64,000 nucleotides of DNA. Origin: Gyrodactylus bullatarudis. Its lineage: Eukaryota > Platyhelminthes > Monogenea > Gyrodactylidea > Gyrodactylidae. The stretch spans positions 8,786 through 72,785 of the forward strand of contig SSNU01000157.1 of assembly GCA_012064415.1 (NCBI GenBank), in the 5' to 3' direction. Made by a program: the position numbers and the translations under genes. This document shows positions 44,289-57,215 of this stretch, one piece after another; the first letter of the stretch is position 1; every line of letters begins with the position of its first letter. A model generated the notes under the pieces. That model did no database searches. It was not told the origin of the DNA and saw only the letters and a program-made list of their open reading frames with translations.

Positions 44289-46965
44289 CTAATATTTGTG
44301 GAATTTCTTCTCTGAATTTTTTGCATGTTCCATCAGTAAATCACATGGCTTAAATTGATTAGGGTGCTTTTTCTGGAATTCTTCCATCCTTTTAACAAGA
44401 CCTGCAGCCCCGTTCAAATCAATGTATCTAAAAGGTCCCCCAAAGTTTGGTGGAAATCCAAGACCAAATACAGCACCTACATCACCTTCTACTGTACCGT
44501 TGACTAAAATTCCTTCTTGCAAGCACAAAACTGCCTCATTAATAAATCTACTAATTAATCTGTACTGTATTTCTTCATCAGAAATTTCAACAGGCGGAAG
44601 TCTAAACTTTTCCAGGATATTTGATAAATCAGGATTCTCGATTCGATCTGATTTTTTAGAGCCTTCTCCATATACAAAAAGACCTTTGCCTGACTTGCGT
44701 CCTAAGTATTTTTTATTGACTAATTCTTTTAGCAGACCGACATTTCCAGATTTTATTCGGTCTCCAAGACGATTTTCTAAGTCTTCAGCCACATGCAGAG
44801 CAACATCTAAGCCTACTTCATCAGCTAATGTTGCCATACCCACAGGCCAACCGAATTTAGAAGTTACTTTGTCCATTCTTGTAGGACTAATTCCCTCTTG
44901 AAATAGGAGGACGGCCTCCAATAACATTGGAGCCAAAAGGCGAGTGGTATAGAAACCTGGGCCATCTTTGACAACAATGATTAGTTTTCCTTGTCTTAGA
45001 CCAACATTGGTAGCAATTTCTAAAAAAGTTAAAACGAAATTTTATGCCTATCTTCAAAATATTATAAAAGTTTTGGTTTTGATTTCTATCTAATTTTAAT
45101 AATTTTTAACTCTTACTCAAAGCCTCTTTTGATGTTTGGTCTGTTGTTATTATCTCAAGAAGTTGCATTTTATCAACAGGTGAGAAGTAATGCATTCCGA
45201 TGACATTTTCAGGATTCTTGCTAACTGAGGCAATTTCTTTTATCGGAAGTGCAGACGTGTTTGAGGCGAAAATTGAATCTGGCCTCATAATTTTTTCAAC
45301 TTCTTTAAGTATTTTATGTTTAACATTAATATCCTCAAAAACTGCTTCAATTATAAGGTCAGAATTCTTTAAATCATTCATTTCAAGAGTTGGGAACAGA
45401 TTAGACATGATCTTGTCACTTTCCAATTGAGTCATACGTTTCTTTTTAATTCGAGATTCAAAATTCTTTTGTATCTGATGGATACCTCGGTCTAGACCAA
45501 TCTGATTTATATCCTTCATATAGCATTTCATATTGTTTTGAATTGTTACCTGAGCTACACCAGCACCCATAAGACCAGATCCAAGAATGCTCACTGTTCT
45601 ACCATGAGAGTTTAGAAGAATTCAAACTCACTCTATAGGCTTATTTGGCTTTCCAAATCGATCTCTTTTACATTCAGTTTGGCCAGCAAACAAACCAAAG
45701 AGAGCTTTAGAAACTGAAGTTTGACCGAGTTCAGCAAAATATTGTGTCTCAAGCTTATAGCCATGCTCTTTACCCTTAGCAAGGCTCTGTTTTGTTAGCT
45801 GAAGAAAATAATCAATCTTTCTATCATTAAAATGATTGAATAAAGAGATAGAGAGAACGAATGACGATAAAATTAAATAATACTAAATCGATAAAAACAT
45901 GTCCAAAGTTCATTTTGATAATTAAAAAACTAACATCAATAATTTTTTCTGGGGCTGGATAGAGACCCTTGGTCATTTTTTTGACTTTCTTTTCAACCAT
46001 TCCAATAAAATAATCCCGACTCATGTCATTTTTGAAAAGTTTATTGGTGATTTCTAAAAAATTAACTTAATATTGACCAACTATCTTGTAGAGAGGGATT
46101 TGGTCTAGATTTTTTCAGTTTTCCAGAAGCTAAATCTCTAAATACAGATTATTTTTATGTAATTTACTTGGCAGTTTTGATAGCGACAGACTCTAAGTAT
46201 AAATGAGTGTTTTTCACTTCGTCATGAATTCCAGGTCCGAGAGGAGAAACTATCTGATCAATGATTCCTAGTTTTTTGGCTTTATCGGCCTTTTTAGGAG
46301 CACCAGTGAGCATCATTTGAAGACCTTCACTTACACTAATGCAAGATTCAAAAATCCTCTGACTGCCTCCAGCACCTGGCAAAATACCAAGCTGAACTTC
46401 CGGGAATCCAAATACGGTTTTTTTATCTTTAACTGCAATTCTGTAATGAGTTGCTAAAGCTAGTTCAAGGCCACCTCCAAGACATGAGCCCATAATAGCT
46501 GAAACAATGGGTTTTTTTGATTTTTCAATCAAATCAAATTGATCTTTTGCTTCACTATAAAGGAGAAAAATAATTCGAAAAATTACGATGACAGCTGAGC
46601 CAATTCTTTTTCAGATTTACAATCCTTCAACATTTTAATATCAGCTCCTGCAATAAAACAGCCTGGTTTTCCTGAGATTAAAACAGCAGCAGATGCACTA
46701 GGATCAGATTGAAATTTTTGGAAAGCATTTAAAAGTTCCTCAGAGAATGACTTTGAAAGAGAATTAACCTAGGAAATTATAAAATGGTGGATTACAGGAG
46801 AATCTGGTGCGTCAAATTTTATAACTGCGACATTTTCCTTGACAGTGTATGAGATAGCTTGTTTAGATGATAAGAATCGCCTAAAATCTTGATTTTATGT
46901 GGAAAATTTGAATTACTATAGCATGAATTAAGTCTAGAAATATTCTTGAGGTTGTACCGGATCAT
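44289..46965 (-). CDS. HADHA: Mitochondrial trifunctional enzyme subunit alpha (long-chain enoyl-CoA hydratase / 3-hydroxyacyl-CoA dehydrogenase)
   Basis: Nine exons: 46917-46965, 46796-46887, 46587-46768, 46168-46554, 46082-46137, 45935-46053, 45632-45798, 45117-45598, 44289-45019; 754 aa (human 763). The start gives a basic mitochondrial presequence with RRFLSS. The hydratase domain has the oxyanion motif [13 protein letters not shown] and catalytic Glu138 (GGGLE) and Glu160 (FPEVQLG), spaced 22 as in human. A linker [13 protein letters not shown] follows. The dehydrogenase domain has the NAD loop [16 protein letters not shown] and catalytic His in [16 protein letters not shown]. The C-terminal domains include [17 protein letters not shown] and [13 protein letters not shown]. 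It catalyses steps two and three of long-chain beta-oxidation with the beta subunit at the inner membrane. Six of its eight introns are 27-33 nt; retention breaks the frame or adds stops. Confidence 0.95.
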
Positions 46966-47059
46966 TTCTCAGAATGTTGTAATTGATCCTTAGCCTTAGA
47001 AAAACAAAATTTTCTGATTAGAATATTTGTTTTTTCTTTAAAAGCTTGTATTTTATAAA
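46966..47059. promoter_or_regulatory. 94-bp divergent promoter HADHA / EXOSC9
   Basis: Only 94 bp separate the two start codons, so both 5'UTRs and the shared core promoter must fit here. It is T-rich towards EXOSC9, with TATTTTATAAA immediately before its ATG. No CCAAT box seen. Confidence 0.5.
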
Positions 47060-48292
47060 ATGCTAAAACATGATAACAAATCTTATATTGAAAAATCAAC
47101 GTTACAGTCTCTTCTAGGAACAGATTTACGTCTAGATGGACGTTCTAAACATGAATATAGAGATATATCGATTACATTCCCTCCCAATTTTGAAACAAAT
47201 GGAGGCTCTTCCATTGCTCAAATAGGCAGTACCAAGATTTTAGCAACTACAACCTGGGATATTTTTGAACCCGGATTTAATAGGCCAAAATCAGGTTTCT
47301 TCTTCTGTTCTTTAGACTTGTCATATCTTTCTTTAACAACAGGTTAGTCTCTCTATCTTATTCTATTAGGAAAGTCGAAGCTCAAGGAAATCGAAAATGA
47401 AGGAAAACAATTATCCGGAATCATTCAGACACTTCTTAGGGATTCTATATCACTTGATGAACTTGTAATTAGCCCTTATGAACGGGTTTTTGCAATAAAA
47501 ATGGATCTCAAGGTTCTTTCTTTTGATGGAAATGTTATAGACTGTGGAACCTTGGCGGCAGTTGTGGCTCTACTCACCTTCAAATTGCCTAGTTTATATA
47601 TTGATGATTCTGGTAAAATAATTGTTGACGAATTCGGGAAAAAATCTTCTAAAGTATTCGTTAGAATGAACAGGATTCCTGTTCTTGTATCCCTTGGACT
47701 TACCGGGATACCAGATGGTACTTTGATTGACACGACGGCTAAAGAAGAGAACAACCTAATAGTTGGAAGAATCTTGGCAGGTGTCACAGAATACGGAGAA
47801 ATCTGTTGCTTTCGTACATCTCATCTTTCAAATCCTATCAGTTTTTATGATGTCTCTGAATGTTCAAAGATAGCCCTGATCAAAGGCAAAGATCTTATAA
47901 AATTCATAAAAATAGTAGTCAAAGATGTCACCAAGTACATGTTGGAATTTGATCAAAAGAGAAGGAAGAATCCAAGTGATCTCTTGGAAATTTCAGGTCC
48001 ACGTGTTTATCGTTCAGAGGAATTCTTCGGTCAGAATATCTATGCACCAAAGAGAGTAGATGGAGAAACTGGAGAGGTTGACATGGAAATTGAAAGTGCA
48101 GATAGTGACCAAGAAGATCATCCTAATCTTACACAAAAGTCTAAAATTGAAGACCCGATTCTTAGACCTTGGCCTGTTAAAGAAAAGTCTAATTTCCAAC
48201 AGGAAAGAGATCCTAAGGACGACCAGCTATATAGTATTGATTTCAGTGAATTCCTTCTTACTGCCAAGCCTGGCATAAATGATTATCAATAA
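47060..48292 (+). CDS. EXOSC9: RNA exosome core subunit RRP45 (EXOSC9)
   Basis: Exons 47060-47342 and 47370-48292, joined across a 27-nt intron (GTTAGT...ATTAG) whose retention gives an immediate TAG; 401 aa (human 439). An RNase PH fold covers residues 1 to about 290. It opens with LRLDGRSKHEYRDISITF, then IAQIGSTKILATT, then IKMDLKVLSFDGNVIDCGTLAAVVAL and NRIPVLVSLGL. The C-terminal tail is acidic and low-complexity, as in other RRP45 proteins. RRP45 pairs with RRP41 in the catalytically inert hexameric ring of the exosome. The C-terminal tail is shorter than in vertebrates. A second exosome gene (EXOSC3) lies about 32 kb away. Confidence 0.9.
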
Positions 48293-48293
48293 A
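48288..48293 (+). terminator. poly(A) signal AATAAA overlapping the EXOSC9 stop codon
   Basis: The end of the gene reads CAATAAATT: the TAA stop (48290-48292) lies inside AATAAA. Same arrangement as in the F-box gene. Confidence 0.55.
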
Positions 48294-50231
48294 TTTATCA
48301 TTATATCCTAAATTATTTCTTTCCATAAGTGATTATTAACTTATTCACTTAGTGTTACGTGAATACTTGAGCTGAAGAAGAGTATAAAATTAAAAATAAA
48401 TTCTAATCTTTAAGATTTATCATTAAATATAAAACTCTGGATAAAATTGGTGAATATACTTTCAAGTAGTTATACGATAAAACAAAGATAGCTTTGGTGT
48501 TCCTCTTGATTACAAAACTAAAAGATAAAGTATTGATAACGATAAAACTACAAAAGAACTACTGTAGTACGTATTTACGTAGAGAAATAGAGAAATCTTA
48601 ATTTTCAAAAGCAATCTGACAGGCAATTAATCAAATATTCAAATAACTTCATCTAAATTCATCTCCTCCCATATTGCTGTCTCTGTTATTCTTCTCAACA
48701 TCTTTTCATTTCCCTTAATATCCAAGTGTGTATGTGTGTGGTATAACACTCGGGGAAGAGTCAGTTTCCCAATGTCCCTTCATATCACACTCTCCTCCCG
48801 GCTTACCAATTGGAAGGTGGCCAATTTTCCATGTCTTTATTCATCTCCCAAATGTACAAAACGAAAATTCTTGTTAAATATTTTTAAATTAAGAAATATT
48901 CCCTTTCTTGAATATTCATACAAAAGCACACACATACGCATACTCTTTAAACAGGATTTTTCTCATTGACTTTATTGTGTCCTTGTTGAATGAGATTTCA
49001 AAAGAAGCAGAAATAGAGAGAAAGAGAAAATTGTTCGTAGAAAGAAATTGGTCATTTTACTCTTAGGTGACATTTTTCTAATGAATTTCATTTTACTATA
49101 AGACGGAGAATATTTCATTATAAGAGCAATTTCGATAAATCCACTCAAGCGTCAGTTAGATTAAAGTGAAAAATATCTATAAATGAGTAAACTAATTGTA
49201 GCAGTGCTACAAAATGTTTAAAAAAATTTAAATTTGCAATGTACTGAAGAAGAAATTACTTCAAGTTCAAGGTGGTAGAAAACATTAAGTGTCATTAATC
49301 AACTCAGAAAGATATCATGTTATCTTGAGTGAGGTGAACTATATACTTCTTTCAAGTCAAAATTTAACACCGAGAAATTGCTAATTTACCCTAGGTTAAA
49401 AATATATATTACAAAAGCATGTTAAATTAATAATAATGATACGAAGATAAATAAGCAGTACATGTGGAAAAGTTGGAGATAGACTGCTATAATAAAACTG
49501 AAATATAGTTGTACTGAAATATATTCTAGGGATCCCTTTCACCAACAAAAACACATTGTTGTATTACTCAATGACCTAGTTATCCAATTTTACTATCATC
49601 CTTGTGGAGTAAAGAGTCATTCTCTCATGTAATGATAACTTCAACCCTGAACAAAATTGACGTAGCTAATTGTAAAATGTCATTCATTTGGAGACAGAAA
49701 AAAACGTTGGCGAAAGAGAGACAAGGAGAAAATCTTCTCACGTACGCGAATGAATTTAGAGTTGAGGTTAGGAAGAAAAAATTCAAATTAATTACACACA
49801 CACATAATAAACTCATGCAAATAATTCTATTATTATTTCCTTTTCCTAATTTGAGCACCAAAAGGAGAATATTGAAATTCTATATAGTGGTTTACTTTTG
49901 ACGAACGATAAAGAGAGAGAAAGACAGAAAAAACAACCAAGTAGCAAATGGAGGACCCAGACAAGTTGATTGCCATTCCAAATCTCAAAGGGATGCTTTT
50001 TGAAATTTATTATTATTTTCATTTTTATCTTCCACTACCCCTATCGCCCACACACTCGATATAAGAGAGAATTTACACTTTGTTTTTTTTGAGAGAGAGA
50101 ACATGCAAATAAGCATAAGGTCACTACTACTACCAGACCACTCCAACATAAATCCCAGTAATGTACCTCTAAAAATTATTAATTAATCTGCTCAATATGC
50201 CTTATTAGATTGGAAATCTTTCTATTTTAGA

Positions 50232-50255
50232 ATCTCTCTCTCTCTCTCTCTCTCT
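50232..50255. repeat. (CT)n microsatellite
   Basis: Pure CT run in the gene-poor region. Confidence 0.9.
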
Positions 50256-51498
50256 AACTCTCCCTCTGGTTATTGGTTTTATTCTCGAATTTTTTAAGAA
50301 ATTCCTAACATTGTCTATATTGTTTTGTTTTGGATAGGGTAAGTAATAGAGGAATTCCCAGTAATATTATCTATAAATATGGGATAAACCAAGTTGATAC
50401 AAGGGTGGCTGATCAAGAAATCTCTCTAGTCTCTGAAATAAACCAAAATTTTTAGATTGAAAGATAACTAGATTTGAGAAAGTTTTTAAAATATCGAATG
50501 GTATTTGGAATTTTGGGAAACATTTGATAATTAAAATTGTGATCAGGTTGAAAAAGGTTAATTTAAGTATAATTTCATGCTATTTCTCTCAAACCAGAGC
50601 AAATAAAGGTAGTAGAACAACTCAATGCATCTCAGCAGATTCTGGTCCAACAACTACATTTAATATCAGGTGATCACAAAAGGAATCAAGGGCAGAAATC
50701 AGTTGTTTCTTTAGTTCCAACTTTATTTAACGTAAAATGTATCATTATCAGAGAACTTATTCAGTCAAATGAAGATTAGAGTAAAGAAGAGATTCTATGT
50801 AGTCAAGCTTAGACCTTAGATGGCATATAATAGATCTCGAATCAAAAAGGTTATAATGATTTTAATTATGTATTATAATACATAATTTTGAACCAAGTAG
50901 TTCTTCAGGGAGCTGTTCGGCATAGATTGATTATAACGTTGTAGATAACAGATAGACCAATACAAGCCAGAAGACAACATAGTCAGGTAACAAGCGAAAA
51001 ACGTTATAATCAATTATAATGATCTATTAAAGAAAACTTAAATTCTAAATATTTGTAATAGTCATTGAACAGATTCAATTTTCTTCTAATCGTAAAGTGA
51101 ACCTTATGATATGAATTTCAGAAGATCTTAATCTTACTCGAGTCCTTGAGACTCTTCAATCAATATTTTTTCCTCTCTAGGTCACTTATTTGTTTTTTCT
51201 CGATACTTGCTAAAAGGATTCAATGAAAATTCCATCCATCTTTTATAAGGATTATAGAAAAATAAACAGAGAGCTACAGTAGGCAGAACTGAAAAAGTGG
51301 ATTGTTCGTTTGTAATAGAAGTGTAAAAAGAGAAACTTTAACCCTAGGGAATTAAAACATACTGCCTTATAATTATAATAAGTCTAATCACAGACTCTCA
51401 AGTTGTAAATACAACAACAGAAATAAACAGTACAGTATGTAAATGTAAATTGCTAACAAGAATAGCAAGAGCAGTAGGGCACACTTTGGTGTCTTCAG

Positions 51499-51521
51499 GT
51501 GTGTGTGTGTGTGTGTGTGTG
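51499..51521. repeat. (GT)n microsatellite
   Basis: Pure GT run in the gene-poor region. Confidence 0.9.
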
Positions 51522-51686
51522 AACAATGTACATATGTTTTTCCCTTTACTGGTCAAAAATGATTACGTAAATGAAAGTGATTGGTCATTCACTCACAGAC
51601 AATTAACTTGTAGAGTCTTCCTCTCACTCACTCATCATAGCTTGTTTCATATCCCTTTCATTCTTCATTGCAGTATTATTATTAAA

Positions 51687-51713
51687 TATAGACTCTATAC
51701 TATAGAGTCTATA
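51687..51713. repeat. perfect inverted repeat, 13-bp arms
   Basis: TATAGACTCTATA, one C, then TATAGAGTCTATA. It could form a hairpin or cruciform, or be a dimeric protein site. Confidence 0.7.
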
Positions 51714-52766
51714 GTAAGGCTGGTTCTTTAGAGAGTATTAAATAGTGATGCAGTAGAGACCAACTACTCATGCTACTGTACAATACAGCTGCTCCTGAGT
51801 AGTTGTGGAACACACTCTACATTATCTACTCAAACTTTCCTTTCTTCCTAGAGGCAATCTCTATGTTTAGTAAAATTTTCATCGATTTCCCAGTGAAAAA
51901 GGGGAAAAAATTACTCAAAATATTGTAGGATACTTGAATCTGTATAGTTGATCTCAAATTTGGTTGATTTTTTTTGCCAGACTAGGTGTACTATTCATTA
52001 ATTATAACCAAATACATTCATTTTCCATGTCCTTGACCCAAGTTTAGTAATTCAATAATTTAGATAAAAGGTTTTGATGAATGAATTGAGTTATCGTTAA
52101 TTCCTATGCTGATTCAAACAGGTTGCCTGAATTCAATTCTACTTGATGCCATTGTTCCACTATCAATCAATGTACATGAATAGCATAGCAACTTGGATAT
52201 ATATTTCTTTATATTAACTTTAAAGTTCAATAGGATTTATTTATAATTAATAGTAGTAAAATAACTCAGGTAGATAAGTTGAGGCATATATCTTTTTTAT
52301 GCACAATGATTGACACGCAGTTCATCTTAAGTGTATGCTTACTATAACCGACACAATACAGTAGTATCTCTCTTTATTTCTAAATCTATTTTATTCCCAA
52401 TTACAGATGATTGTTCAAATATCTCTCCTATCAATCCTATGCTCAAGTTAAATACTACTTTTCCATTTAATTAATTGATCCCAATAAAAAAATAGTGAAT
52501 TAAATGAGAGAACCCTACTCATTAGATGTATAGACGAGGGTTGTAGAAAATCAATGATTTTCATTGAGAACACCAAGGTATTTAACACATAGACATGGTC
52601 TTGTTTTCTTCAGAATGAATGAATATGATTCATATCAATAAAGATTAGGCTTTTGTAAGGGAATACACTCAGTCCTATAATTCATACAATACGATAAACG
52701 CCAGGGGAATATGTTATTCTTTTTATATGATCCCTATGAGAATAAGAGAATGTCACCCTTGTTGCC

Positions 52767-52790
52767 CACACACACACACACTCTCTCTCT
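52767..52790. repeat. compound (CA)n(CT)n microsatellite
   Basis: A CA run followed directly by a CT run. Confidence 0.9.
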
Positions 52791-55360
52791 GATTATGGCT
52801 ATTAAACTTTTGATTTGCATTAGAGAGCTACATTTTTTTCTATTGTCAAATTTCTTTATTCCCTTTCCTGATACATACAGAATACGATAGTCCCAATGTT
52901 GTAATAATGCAGGAGAAAGATAGAGACATGGCATTTTCCTATCCCGAATCGAGTAGAGAGAAAGCATACAAGATTCTAACAGGATCTTTATTATTCTCTA
53001 AGGTTACTTGTACTCACACAAGAAACTACTCACAAGTGATAAGTAATTAGGAATAATTTTTCCAACTGCTTTCAGCTCATGATTTATTGTCGGCTGTAAT
53101 TTTGTTACTGTTTTAGTATTTTTTTTCATATAAAAATATGCCATACTCTCCTTGTGTGATATCCACCCCGTACATAGTATTATAAGTTTTGCATATATTA
53201 CAGTAGTTATATACATTACATACATTTAATGTAATCCTTGGAATATTTTCGCAAATTAGGACTAAACATTACGATTGCCTAAAATGTCAGAGCATATATA
53301 TTATAATTATTAATGATGATTAAAAAGATGCTAGATTAATCTTGTTTATAACAGAATGATAAATTACACAGGAAATTTTCAAATTTCTCAAAAGCCTAAA
53401 CTTTGAAATTCTTTCTTTTCTACAATGTATTAGGAATACCTATAAAAGAAGGATTTTTCACTTTTATAATACTGATTGGAAGGGTGACTTTGGACATTTT
53501 AATCTGACCCGTAAGCTTTAATTCTCTCCTAAAAACTAAAAAACGACAAACCTGATTCCGAAAAACTTCTTTTAGTTCATCTTCTAAATTATTAATTCCT
53601 TCTAAATACGAGGGTTAATCTTTCAAGTTTCCGGATAAACACTTTTGCCAGAGGGTTGGAAGTTTCAATTTTAAACTTGTCCATTCGGTTGGTACGAAAG
53701 AATGGCACACTCTAACTAAAGAAGGATTAACTACCACGATAAAAAAGCGTGTCTAGTACTCACACACTCTTCTATCTTTAACCAGAAGAATTTTGGGTGG
53801 AAAAGTATCGTGAAAAGAGTAGGAAATTTTTTTTTGGAATTTATCAAGAAATATGATTTGAGAAATGAGTAAAAGAGATATAGATAGAGAAGAAGACAAG
53901 TCCTATAGGCCATATAATGATAATGCTATTTTGTGGATTTTATCACTTGATTCACAATATTCAGGAGTATTTGTTAATGTGTGTGGGTGAGTGTGGATTT
54001 TGAAATTAGAAATATTGCTTGAAGGTGAGATTAAAATTCCCAACAAATGCACAAGAAATCATATTTAAAAGTGTGTAGTAGACGTTATTTCATTTCCACT
54101 GACAGTGAAATATTGCATTTTTTTCATCGAGATTTTCTGCTATATCACAATTTATCAAATATTATTTATTCATACTCTGAGAGAGAATCAATAATTTCTT
54201 AGAGTTTACTCTTTTTTCTATTCAATTCTATAGAATTAAAATTAAACTTCCCCTCCAAGTCTTCCATCCTGAATGAAAAGTCAAAAAACCAAAATATGCA
54301 TCTGTCAATGTTAACAATCTATCGTGAGATTTGTCAAATCAATATATTTCTGAGCTCTAGCTGTATCAGAATAAAAAGGTGTCCAACAGATGGACCATAG
54401 TTGGGACTTTATTGTTATTATTTAATATATAAGACTCATCCACTCAATTATTTCTACACATAAAATTCGTAGAAGCATCTTCCCATTCTTGTATCATGTA
54501 GAAGATGTATTTTATTTTAATTTAATTATTTACTATAATTTTTCAAAATGTATTGTTTTATTTTCTGATTCCTCTTAATAATAATACTATTAGTACATCT
54601 TCAAGTTTGTAACAATGTCTATGGGTATATTAGAAAAGTAAAAGACGATTGATTCTATATAGAGACCAATAGGAAGACGAATAGAATTAAAAAGTCAAGG
54701 CAAGAATAATACAGTAGTGAAATAAACAATGGTACCATTATTAAGTACTCTACCGCATACATATGAGTACATATGCGTATTATTACAGTGATTATTGTGA
54801 GATATTTATGGTATAAATCTCAGACTCGTGTCCCACCATATATAACCGAGAGTGGATGAATCAAATTTCATTTTCTCAAATTTCCCTGGGTAAATAAAAA
54901 AATTGACGTTGAATCAATTACTTTACTACACTATTCTTTATACAATATGGAGAACACTCTATTATAATATTAACATTATCTGCAAACTGAGAGTAAATTA
55001 ATGTAATCAAAATACACAAATTATTATATACATTTAATAAATAGGATAAACTACAGTATGATATATGTGGCAGTATGATGAAATGAAAAAAACATTAACT
55101 AAAAGAAACACTTACATTGAATTGAGATTGCCGTTTGTTAATTGTAAAGGGACAAACACACACACAGACAGACACTTATCTGGTAGTTCATCTATAGAAT
55201 ACATCTTTTCAGCTACCATCTCTGAGTCCTCTGTGAATGTATCAATAGATTTTGATGCAAGAAATTACTCCTTGTCACACAGGCATTCTTACAAATACAA
55301 ATTGAAAGCTAGAAAAAAATAGTACGTTGTGAGAATCAATAAGAGAATTAATGATAATAC

Positions 55361-55378
55361 AGAGAGAGAGAGAGAGAT
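55361..55378. repeat. (GA)n microsatellite
   Basis: Pure GA run in the gene-poor region. Confidence 0.85.
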
Positions 55379-56956
55379 ACGCTCACATTTACAGACACAA
55401 TCTCCCTTTATCTGAGAGGAGAATGTCACAAATAATTCACTCACGACATTTAATATGTTTAGGAAGGAAATTTTTAGCTCTCTCATATTTTGATATGTCT
55501 TCGGGGAAATTTGAAAAAGATAACATAATAAAAAACAAGTCAGATCTCTAGTATGAGAGAGGTTATCCTTTTTGTAAGCAATCTAAAGAATCTACTCACA
55601 AATTAGGCGTCAGTTGGTCATACATGATAGACACCAAAAATGAACTAAATAACGAGAGTCAATTTCGAGCATAGAAGAAGGAAGAGAAGAAGGCAACTAT
55701 AAAACAAATGAAACATGTCATTCGGAGTAACAATCGTTCTCCTAGACAAAGCTTTTTGCTACTGCTGCTAGAAAAATCAGATGTTCAATAGTTTAGTTAG
55801 GAGGGCGAATATCATATCTTGCCATGATAGGATCAGAGTCTTTCTTTACATTATTATTATTATTATTGTTAAAAAGGATAATGTTATAATTTTATTCAAG
55901 TGAGTAAAACTGCATCCGTCAATGGTCGATTGGTCGGTCGGTCTATTGGTTGACACGTCAAAAATTTTACAATGTATATTTTAAAAGTTGACTCTTGTGA
56001 AAAGGGAACTCGACATGTCATACACACACACACTTTATGTTATTTTCCATTATTAAATAGATTGGGAATCATGGGGAAATTCACAACTTTTGTACAATTT
56101 GCCGGAGAAGAGAAACCGTATGGTCATGATTCTAATCATCATCGTGAAGGAAGGATGAGGAAACTTCCCCCAGAGCTTTACACTTTTGAGCAGAAGTAGT
56201 TTGCATGATCTTACACTGGTATTGAGCATCTGCTAGGATAATCTTTTATTTTGTATTTTTTTCCCAAAAATAATATAGATAATCATTTCAATAGGGTTTT
56301 TTCTTATTCAAAAAATCTCACCTTTGTGTAAAAATACTGTTTTTGACAATACAACTGAGGAAAATCTTGAAATTTTTCACTTAATGTTTTTCTTTCAAAG
56401 ACAGCTATAATAGGAACCCTAACTAAACTTGGACAGTGGACTTGGATTAAAAAACACTGTTCATCTCCAGTACTTTCTTTCTGACCAAAGTCATATTATA
56501 GTTTCGTTCTACTTGGCTGCATCATCTTGTTCAACATGGCCTTTCATGATCAGCAATACAAGAATATTTACAGAGGGAATTTATGAATTATTGAATTCAG
56601 ATTTCTTTTGTTAGACATAAAACTTGTAAAAAATTATAAAAGAAATCTGATTTTACAAAAAAATGAATGAATAATTGTGTGATCGATCTGATCAGTTATG
56701 AAACCTTTAATAAAGAGCTCTTGAATTGGTAGATGACTTGGCGATAACATGAAGACTGGGAAATTCGAAAATCATCCGGTTAATGAAGATATGAATAAAG
56801 CAAAGACGTAGAGTAATCAATTTTAAGCCTGATATGAAAGATGACCCATTTAAGAGGAGATCATATAGTTCAAATCTTTTCTATAAATAAAGTTAAAAAC
56901 AGCTAATACAAAATAGTTGGGTCCAAATTTTGAATTTCACAGATTATATTTGTTAT

Positions 56957-57215
56957 CTGAAAGAGAATAAGACTAGGAAAATTTCTTGAATAAGAATGCA
57001 TATCTCCGGAACCAGAGAGGATCGGGTCCTGAGACCGAGATAAGAGCATTAAACGAGTCAATATGAGGAAAAATAGAGAGTGTAAACACCTATATTGAAC
57101 ACGTTCAATAGTTCGAGACTGAGAGTTATTTCAATTAGATAAAAGAGAAAAGGGGGAAACCAGTGGTTTGTAAGCCTTTAGTCTATCATCACTGGATTTT
57201 GAGAATTTCTTAAAA
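56957..57215 (-). repeat. LINE-like relic, copy 1 (minus)
   Basis: Read on the minus strand it contains AGACTAAAGGCTTACAAACC, CTCTTTTATCTAATT and TTGACTCGTTTAATGC in the same order as the copy at 58318-58560. Translated fragments resemble the thumb end of a LINE reverse transcriptase (RLKAYKPLV). Heavily decayed. Confidence 0.55.

Noticed and set aside
55972..56199. 75-codon plus-strand frame
   Set aside because: Begins in AT-rich sequence and crosses a CA microsatellite; no family resemblance.
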